The notes under the pieces were generated by a model. The model did no database searches. It worked only from the letters and a program-made list of their open reading frames with translations, and had not been told where the DNA came from. A stretch of DNA of 64,000 nucleotides, taken from the NCBI GenBank assembly GCA_004835665.1, contig RBKR01000004.1, positions 248,001-312,000 on the forward strand, given 5' to 3'. The DNA comes from Phoma sp. XZ068. Taxonomy: Eukaryota; Ascomycota; Dothideomycetes; Pleosporales; Didymellaceae. Numbering within the stretch: position 1 is the first letter of the stretch; every line of letters begins with the position of its first letter. Shown here in pieces: positions 62,101 to 64,000 of this stretch. The position numbers were made by a program, and so were the translations under genes.

Positions 62101-64000
62101 AAGCCAAAAGGCCGGCCGTCATCCGTGAAGAATGCCGTCTGCGGCGTGTACGTCCTTGGAAGCGACTTGTATCCATCTTCTTCGACTTGTTTGGCAGGTG
62201 CTTCGGTATCGAGCGTAAGCGGAGCACGAAGCTCTTCTTGAGCAGCTTCCTTGGGCTGAGGGATTTCGCGCTGAGCAACTTCGGTCTGAGCATCGTCTGT
62301 TGCAACGACGGCAGGTGGTGGGATTGTAACCTCAGGCTTCCACTCCACCGGAACCGGTGCCTCGTCACGGATTTCCCGCGCTTGCTTTTCCTCCACCGCA
62401 GGTGTCACTGCAAGTGCGGTCGAAGGAGCTTCAGGCTCTGGTGCTGCTGTCTGAGCTGGAGCCTGCTTCTTCTTGCCCCAGCCACCGATCGCGCCCCACA
62501 GCCCGGAACCCCAGGATGACCTTGCAGGTTCTGGTGTCGGAGCCGGTACTGGCTTTGGAGGGGATTTTGGAGCTTCGACAGGAGCTGTAGCTGGAACTTC
62601 GACCGGAGCTGGCGCTGGCGCAACAACAACATCCTCAACACTCCGCTCCGGCGCCTCAAGCTCACCACCCTTCTCCTCAGGAGCAGCAACATCCAGCACC
62701 TCAACCGACTCATCATCCTTAACCAAAAAGTCCATAGCATCGACCTTCTTCCCCTCGAACGCGGGTTCCAAGATCTCACGCTCAACATCTTCCGCGCGTG
62801 CAGACCCAACAATAGACCGCCTAGCCTCAACATCCACCTCCTGTGGCTGCGTAGCATCCAGCACCTTCTCCCTCTGCACATCCTTGCTCGCTGATGCTGA
62901 CGGGCCAGCGCTCTGCTCGCCGACGAGAGTGTCGTCGTCCGTAACGAGGGAAGCGGGTTTATTCTTTGTCCAGTCTGCTTCGTCCTCGACGAACGTCGGA
63001 ACATATGCAGCGGAGCTAGGCTCGGCGCGCTTTTCAGCGGGTGTGTGGAGGGGGTCCTCGATTATGTCTGTCTGCTTGCCTTTGCCCTTCTTGGCTTTCT
63101 TGCTTTTCTTGGAGCTCGTGGTGCGCTTTGGCTCGGACTTGTCTGGTTCGGGGGGTGGGGAGCGGCGGCTCAGTGCTGCGGCGGCAACGCCTCCTGCGAG
63201 TGCGCCGAGAGCAGCTTCTTGTAGTAGAGACGACGACTTGGCGGGCGAGTAGTCATCACTGCGATCAGCTGGTACGTCGCGCATCATCTTGTCGTCGAAA
63301 AAGGGACTGGCTGCAAGCGGACTCGCGAGACCTGGAGACGACACAGCAGATGCATCGCGGTCCTCTGCTTTTGCATTCTCGAGTGCTGCTGTGAGAGCAT
63401 CGTGCGACGGTCCAGTTGAGAGCTGTTGCCCCCGTTGCGCGGACGCAGCAAAGTCGGAGGCCTTGGGCGTGGCTTGTCCCGACTCAGTCAGCTCCTCGAT
63501 ATCACGATCAACTAGCTCCGGATGCCTCAACTCGGGCCCTGGGTGCGGAGAAATAAGATCCGATACAACACTCAATGGGTCGAAGAACGGGTCATCAGAC
63601 GTCTCGCTGGCAGTCAAGTGAGGAGACTCATAGGCGGATTCGTAGTCGGCAGATTCGTGGGCGGATTCGTATTCTCCCTCCGTCTCGGTTTCTGACTCTC
63701 GGGCGGACGAGGCGCGGGATGGACTGCCGCTTGATGGGAGCGCAGGAAGGATCTCATCGATCTCGTCGGATTTACGGTTGCGCTCGACCAGATACAATGG
63801 TCTGAATTCGCGAGAGGTCGTGAATTCTTTCGAAGGTGACTTGACATGACGGCGGAAAGGTGAGCTCTGAGTGACTGGGCTCGATGCTGGTTCAGTATCA
63901 GCACCAAACTCGCGTTGTTGTACAGCCGGCGAGACAGGAGGCTTGCGGAAGCGGATTGGCACAGCAGTTGACGAGGACAGTCGACGGTCACTAAACGATG
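44103..64000 (-). CDS. lah: Giant Leashin-like / involucrin-repeat protein, 5'-partial (more than 6,590 residues)
   Basis: Leashin tethers Woronin bodies to the septal pore in Pezizomycotina; the call rests on remembered family features, not a search. The frame is open at base 64000 (SFSDRRLSSSTAVPIRFRKPP), so the start lies outside. Exons: to 45825, 45770-44771, 44722-44103. After a Ser/Glu-rich head (FRPLYLVERNRKSDEIDE) comes a 5,000-residue body rich in P, E, V, A and T. It carries about three dozen lysine boxes such as SKKDKKKAKKSKRAS. Seven boxes at 56940-59215 have the form DPFAGLSKKEKKKLEKKL. The end has a coiled coil (~45700-45110) and a conserved globular part: DEDYFDSACQQLCQHVQQW, RRDVFMSIVMSMIWEYVFTR, LFGMDREQRQKLK, IEMRTQRAEYIMLPPLQPEY, EDEIVVCPAQVLIA. 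Composition fits a long flexible tether. Confidence 0.8.
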   Translation of the reverse strand, partial: SFSDRRLSSSTAVPIRFRKPPVSPAVQQREFGADTEPASSPVTQSSPFRRHVKSPSKEFTTSREFRPLYLVERNRKSDEIDEILPALPSSGSPSRASSARESETETEGEYESAHESADYESAYESPHLTASETSDDPFFDPLSVVSDLISPHPGPELRHPELVDRDIEELTESGQATPKASDFAASAQRGQQLSTGPSHDALTAALENAKAEDRDASAVSSPGLASPLAASPFFDDKMMRDVPADRSDDYSPAKSSSLLQEAALGALAGGVAAAALSRRSPPPEPDKSEPKRTTSSKKSKKAKKGKGKQTDIIEDPLHTPAEKRAEPSSAAYVPTFVEDEADWTKNKPASLVTDDDTLVGEQSAGPSASASKDVQREKVLDATQPQEVDVEARRSIVGSARAEDVEREILEPAFEGKKVDAMDFLVKDDESVEVLDVAAPEEKGGELEAPERSVEDVVVAPAPAPVEVPATAPVEAPKSPPKPVPAPTPEPARSSWGSGLWGAIGGWGKKKQAPAQTAAPEPEAPSTALAVTPAVEEKQAREIRDEAPVPVEWKPEVTIPPPAVVATDDAQTEVAQREIPQPKEAAQEELRAPLTLDTEAPAKQVEEDGYKSLPRTYTPQTAFFTDDGRPFGFGMPRVETRAEVEQTETSRDVEPEVIPTPAGDMVIPKALAGEDESAKLVQESQAVIEEAAAPADVPAIAADEEVKTPVGKKKKGKKGKKGSAQLPELTASDEPIVEKEVSTEPVSEPVVHETQVQYTVPQTSYFGDGGVPAFTFPGFSPAPVEKLDESLTEAPASGDANRDLIPEAHAPTDELPTEQELQPTTEVELIPSAREIVADVPGVEPTIDVHEAVETKEPEPIVPAEEVSPVVEEATPAPSKKKGKKGKKGKRESTQLETPANTRPSSPAPESQRDVIADDLPATTAEVVNETKPEALEAPVELPTADIDAATVPLPDTQDDLQELAVAATLPEETAQAPVDPVPEGQSAEIAAPAVAPAEEDWGFTPKKKGKKGRKNKSGVQTPEVQVEPTVEPTVEPTVEPTVEPTVEPTVEPTVEPTVEPTVEPTVEPTVEPTVEPTVEPTVEPTVEPTVEPTVEPTVEPTVEPTVEPTVEPTVEPTVEPTVDRAAETLSTTSPVDDLPKDNDKLADVTSVPLPAIKDETELAKETDAAPEATEPAPPALGNADLPREIPTPLAPVEADVQTDAWLEGRPLDHASTLLEKENPLDLAVSAPIAETPVVVSDEPAVSKKAKKKKKGKKDKSLDEPSTPVSEVEQVVLPVETDRDELTTESSAEVKKSEDSTVERSAPAEQEPTALIAEPLPEAATKEEPAQPEIAPLASTLPEAVDVPLPEDSTDREDLQVDPSAAPAATLQVAQSSELAEFAPAEKRIPESVKETDIPASAEAAAIALEEPTREVVDTAATLEEPVVESKKSKKKKGKKGKVVSEPGTPATEEMPIVPEPVVSALEVKQTADEPSEEEPLRAPTETAPTVDEAPVAETTTQDEITRDILEPAFEQPSTAKTATEDIKEDSQVTEPTAEVPTQSAPAAEQAPTVDLPIQEDLPRDVSESTVEETPVPKEAQAVEQTPIVDDTATVDPFAGLSKKQKKKLQQKMEAEAAQKEAEASALAATEPVQETKEEATPEETPTAETAIDAAPAAVEEDSAKDEPVREREVPEAAPVEEARIVEDAPIVQKEAPAEETPTIDDPFKGLTKTQKKKLQQKMKVEAAQKEAEAAAAKLGQDTTEEATPEAIPTVETAAVEEEPAKDEPVQQPLVPEATPVEEARIVEDAPIVQKEAPAEETPTIDDPFKGLTKTQKKKLQQKMKVEAAQKEAEASAQTVPEPVVEVSKDQLAATDVPPETVSTVEEAQTTEAPIVEEKLSVDAAPSVEEATTQAEAADIEQSAQENADVPRAIVQPPVEDQPTVEQTPVSEATPAVDPFAGLNKKQRKKLQQQMEVKAAQKEAEAATSSAEPAQEKIEDLTSAVGVSAEALAAPEEIAPVQESPIVEEKTTVEETLAVTETPTVSDVLPTDGTSAEKQTLTIDVPSQAEPALEAAAPAAEVETPVDPFAGLNKKERKRLEKKLKAEAEAAEEEAESRAVVEPAQDTVAAVEATTESTEPAASATDVPSEVIAPSVTEDTLPTDIATQDQTTRDVAEPTLTEQLSEKPATESTIQEESVADTPAEEAPVDPFAGLTKKERKKLEKKLKAEAEAAAVQKEAGAQAAAEPAQEIARATEAEAETAQDPTTVADVPSEASTLVEAAPAVDGPVQDKGTRDIADVPMEEPSVEKAPTAEPTIDEAPASEPTVVEPALEPTTEPANEAQPDVDPFAGLSKKEKKKLEKKLKAEAAQREQEENAATKAQPEANAADLPTTTDAEASVEPTMVDEPIADDSWPAEDMLTEDVASSAPIEQPTTTIEASEPVEQAASTAKDISLPAADEPIEAITAPTSAAEEPVVGQETPEPSSKKDKKKKKSKKGSVSQDAGSEIAPTETVVPAPTEAIEPTPAAGAASDEQSQEVPQSIESSTKDLPADDATSLEKSLPEPITETKVEGTSLKEETPAMEAIVTTDITEPVAVDEETESSSKKSKKKKKKGKKGESISEPQTPIAEISEPVLLPVDIEEKPKDVAEEPTATALAETVQATQPDRDLATEPAAEPVLSTDNDTTIGTSMAVDTNNSTTDQQVVPTEASISQETPEVAEEVSSSTKSKKRAKKDKRASLAESEPSAPTEVLAEEAKPAPLEESVDVTPQVPEETKNKDIIQPASVIEPTPDVLATEESVSAPETTFEPVTEEVKSVEQAEVEDKQPLSKKDKKKAKKNKRVSIAEDSLPSTPATEEDKQLPGPEQLPSEVPIQAQPTIVAEDERAAPPPSETRDVESAATVLVSEPPIVEELTQETTQEEVPASLSKKDKKKAKKSKRASIAETSEPATPIETPTAELNRFSFDAPSASSRQITEEPSTVTDVAPEEQTAVVPPVVEAAVQGEDSQDTAPGEYAEPEVPTVDEATTEAVGQEESAPLSKKEKKKAKKSKRASVVDTEASEPATPSEATTEAAQTQAIDKPQTKIGEQSKSSTAEEQIKEELQPTASSSDAPIEAVPSDRPPPAPIEDPEPQPSLETQESVIEESVSLSKAQKKKGKKAKRASAVESEASQPATPAEEVIKELVPDTEPSVLPATSEPSVTQALDEEADVWTGTAPSKKDKKKNKKQQNKTAIDSFLADEATRAANVSEPQPSPSPPTTSETPLTFSGIPTQYPQTNTDGSVELATTSARGLDDTASAFKDVDVVDEKESAQGERHVTLLDAAKEQRETEKAGEKEGDHTGDVVATKDTVNVDLSETVPVEQPEPILVPEIPISQEHLGTAPVEQVKTEPELIPADAVATAEKKDESIEPVATADTQIEPANEADLDITTSSKKKKKTKKSKRASTVEELVTESAETVPALEASHEDAAEAVTERQIEEQVAAPTVPADELVSTEQAKNEEPAVPAQTIDFAGTDASVIERVAGDAEQIDVALTAPKSSETAPGEAETLLSKKDKKKSKKSKKQSGTVTPAPELESSVPVEALDALATSQIGEAQAVLQRDAQPEAPTNIDETDHQSSTFEPGVVSESPREASIDKTESATNEQVQDVQSTDIVQEEVTGAPTLSKKEKKKEKKAKKQSGSATPMEEPVPVAEPSVVDKEPVAVQPEIIPEPAPVQPEATPVEAVIKAEQHPTELATQLEPQREVGQPLVDADVKPTTLEQTQPVIDRKVEQATSVEEPTVTEQRAEVVDPVEPEAFPVSSKKEKKKSKKSRKQSEVSTPVEDITSTIVVDEVPETVAPVATHSDVQSRVDPIAETVAEPTSQFQDAKLDTSSAKKQELQSAPVDTVEKTIDVPLTEQAQLTDAKTAASDGPTSAQADIQPEQELQPAPDATTAPAQPAEDDWAYTPSKKESKKNKKAKKSSAEPQVTEATPELVLDVPAQKAEPASTFPIEAVEQPATVTKEVAEDVVQQEPAVEVPGPDILSTTYTPVAVIEEESSALLSKKEKKKGKKGKKASGTATPIVDEPLIPSSEEPHHPVHAEPQNDIVVGHGALQVMPSDTTIEVDPVAVGTSKDLQLQDVIAPSSDVFEQPREIVEVAPVTETADEDIASSTAKKSKKKKKKSGAATPVVEDVVSAGNPADQAIDPIALVEGNEGTEVDRVLPGEPALAEVERTVHPAHLSSNDTADPVVTKVEDGVSAEQRDVPVQAVISEPAAEPASTESSTPLETSQEPAEAERPVLSRTLSKKEKKAKKKGTAAALEDNLAEESAAPVDTSEASPTTVLSEPVSTGQVEPVVEHITGATAKPVPEPTFVREVEESQPIASSESTLAPTEPEPQQVIAEEEWAATPKKVKKSKKDKKTKKEAFVSELVSEAASEPTEVVEPAPLPESVQVDASALDPIFADTPLHDTTPMEVENSVSTEVVVKPRAVDATQKEGSEAVNVPLPDLTAMENRSVDPVPDVPERSLGDNPASVEQPLLPSDNAPTMEEQVVTEMQEEASAPLGRKASKKSKKGKRSKNLVESTTLVSQPEADVTEEPAKREQHRDQEEPRAIEDTIMRESSPPAEPIAEDFKLGNEVESVEHGPATITETESHTTWNVGEPMQIEQPPAPVVHGAHVASNVQLDTPKAFATESFIDADQPKTDVDESVAAAPPHHAAIQSEAPLDTGETSMPAEIPGDTLTRSTSKKEKKSKRKSKKDSAPIEEIEEKTIEAALPMKEVAPPVQSEQPTTQHNLPSPITEHETEVQRSARPVQSEPRVVAQPRELSPSLQAIRDEAADLRQRSEALDVAAAATEQRDEPSVSQSTSMFDVAGLLSKKDRKKEADSLGDGNLPETTTPAAKHEAAVETKDLVENVAEETVTPFEAPSRKPSKKEKKKEKRASLEVDERVEHATEDVTMSDTPRDITGSRSVADTTTVVATTADEPVHEVESRREAFQDFEPSTPAEVTRTVDSIPKDVVAQPQEAIIEDRPVVSRKLSKKDKKKQDKLAAAAQEDAAPLTSEAVPIAPCNAPTQDHSSRTVEQQERAQIAEPSNAPPPLIAPVPESTINRPTPVPDVDDREVSFEGPVTHAPAEQEVITAPALTRSESKKDKKKKGRKSKVAADVAPEIEQPATLSETLREESSSVPERQREFVDDTPPMAVAEEPERATRRSEPIQATKEANVENQTATNIDQTSEQTSTAIEGRNESSVDPSTPAKTFDTISEDVLPTLNKKGSRKHRLAALFEKQSPEQLREAERNLRRGGNGSVKNLADQYESQARSVTPLQIVTSKSISRTASDDRLRSKSPYDDVERLRSASPRHDVDFAAAVAAGLNESGFDPSYVINNPTFYHSRSNSRQEDRDMAPDDEVATARRRASVSKFGTMGRASASTSPTKESHEPIDHALPKGIEVPLAATDTPSFDPMDVLNDPAFTRRKSPPGVLEEADPEELYTSSKDKKLKGKKKRTTDATTALSMQDSVEQTAAETPVFENPHTGSRTVETLTDSTTRELGSEKPFNESARTLNTLEQSPKQDRKVERSRTGEKARQLEERGRSTVRDETTVLPPTLVKETKPAADKDVSEYPFPQVLTPGVGDSVVRSRKEEKKDSESRKGKKTAERDVEVSPQEQHKRRTHPVSFHEEQPVEKRLHKNETSGKRGDEPSWSFSELDNSTRNVGEALAGATTTRVQETTREERQHPQGPRTPRKKSVRDVKDNEEVEDSPALPEYSASRGVASPTSDFVTKERTSYLFDSSPSTRAYGTSPAVAPKTPNFDSPRTIESHSKISADRSHQEQTSPSRVSRQPEPYQSIFGDPSEKKEVITPVPKQPRTPGTQSLGTITENSPDESPLLKKGRSITDVGSAERGVKSLRRTERNRSFSDRLKSPPPTTPTPADRRSTPLTNEHAGRATPTRDSPWHQANDPVDRSVALSPARRLPHSTPDPIKHQLAEIRDSPGMRSQQSFSNIGKLRSPETERPMSSMSMTSNASTHSLRRVEKAQSGDLRAAARLGEASAQDTSSAAEPNLSGVALAAGATAAFAAAAKLRGEGKGRRASMAETFVSRFLFCDVVAVHTNNIQEAMGEAPRSPLSPTRAPSLRKRQSMQIVDLQTQLDQLAEHNRSLEDARSRAEETLQAQQHQRQVDEQLVQEAVEARDRQIHQRDIDIAQLKDTLQRLQEEIARLTELNNTLTEANHNLTNDANERYAHLQSEGQLVHQQWQTSQRELESLRSQHDQMTRGMEGALREEIGAALDNRNAEISRLETELSSAREQIKSLQKQILASKKPSESFLTIRDEDYFDSACQQLCQHVQQWVLRFSKFSDTRACRLSSDIQADTRLDAATREKIDKRLDNAILDGSDVDSLLADRVKRRDVFMSIVMSMIWEYVFTRYLFGMDREQRQKLKTLEKTLSEVGEYRLQLRSRHNLTTLGPPRAVAQWRAITLTLLSKREPFMQQRAQDTEAVVHEIYSTLSTLLSPPSHLQQQIQASLRNVMRLAVELSIEMRTQRAEYIMLPPLQPEYDIHGDLVAKVTFNASLMNERSGETTSNDELEARRAVVKVVLFPLVVKKGDDFGEGEDEIVVCPAQVLIAKPSKKKVVRVMSGAMSMHSRASSKGRSAVSLAPESSVMDLDDTNVL
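44723..44770 (-). other. Intron 2 of the giant gene, 48 nt, in-frame and stop-free
   Basis: Donor GTGAGT, branch TCTAAC, acceptor CCCTAG. Splicing yields SEVGPPRAVAQWRA, which fits the family; unspliced RNA stays open and inserts 16 residues. Phase 1. Confidence 0.8.
45771..45824 (-). other. Intron 1 (visible) of the giant gene, 54 nt, in-frame and stop-free
   Basis: Donor GTAAGC, branch ACTAAC, acceptor TTCAG. Splicing yields MAETF-EAMGEAPRSP. Retention would add 18 mostly hydrophobic residues (VSRFLFCDVVAVHTNNIQ) without a stop. Confidence 0.8.
58501..58970 (-). repeat. 303-bp internal segmental duplication in the giant gene
   Basis: About 165 bp beginning at 58501 recurs almost unchanged from 58804, offset 303 bp (101 codons). 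Both encode AQKEAEA, KGLTKTQKKKLQQKM, APAEETPTIDDP and VEEARIVEDAPIVQ. Differences over the best-matching part are few single bases. Confidence 0.85.
60631..60920 (-). repeat. 12-bp coding minisatellite, (EPTV)24
   Basis: On the coding strand the unit is gag cct acc gta, with Glu (gag/gaa) and Ser/Arg-side wobble variants; I count 24 copies. The left third alternates ctcgacggtagg with ctctacggtagg. Further right ttctacggtagg alternates with ctctacggtagg, so the effective unit is 24 bp and grew in two phases. Encodes residues about 1,015-1,110 counted from 63962. Confidence 0.93.

Overview
The window is from the nuclear genome of a filamentous ascomycete (Pezizomycotina). Several signs agree. 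Genes are split by very short introns, mostly 46-55 nt, with GT-AG ends and TAAC/TGAC-type branch points. There is a HET-domain gene, a class II hydrophobin with eight cysteines, and a giant gene whose product looks like Leashin, the Woronin-body tether of septate ascomycetes. Dothideomycetes is my guess for the class, but nothing here proves it.

Layout, left to right. 0-0.8 kb: partial HET-domain gene, minus strand, running off the left edge, with a frame break. 1.2-8 kb: housekeeping genes: MCM4 (minus, 3 exons) diverging from tubulin-binding cofactor A (plus, 3 exons), then THOC7-like (minus, 2 exons) diverging from Elongin A (plus). 8-16 kb: F-box protein, a secreted-type single-pass membrane protein, a ketopantoate-reductase-family enzyme, a second single-pass membrane protein and a protein of unknown function. 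17.6-19.4 kb: amino-acid permease. 21.4-21.7 kb: class II hydrophobin. 23-30.3 kb: surface-protein genes: a small secreted or GPI protein, two convergent single-pass membrane proteins, and a four-exon GPI-type protein with a DUF7029-like domain. 30.3-32.7 kb: gene-free, low-complexity DNA. 32.7-39.9 kb: GH125 mannosidase, COG6 and a NIPA-like magnesium transporter. 39.9-42.7 kb: gene-free. 42.7-43.9 kb: short-chain dehydrogenase (3 exons). 44.1 kb to the right edge: one gene encoding more than 6,590 residues, 5' end outside the window.

The genes do not form a pathway. Weak functional neighbourhoods are cell-surface genes (9.9-30 kb) and a Golgi/glycan pair (GH125 mannosidase beside COG6). MCM4 has two MluI cell-cycle boxes just upstream, which fits G1/S control. 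The most unusual object is the giant tether gene. It combines a P/E/V/A-rich body, about three dozen lysine boxes of two classes, a 24-copy EPTV minisatellite, a recent 303-bp internal duplication, and two introns that are multiples of three with no in-frame stop.

All product names come from motif recognition by eye; no searches were run. Splice sites were chosen by reading frame, family motifs and consensus ends, without transcript data.
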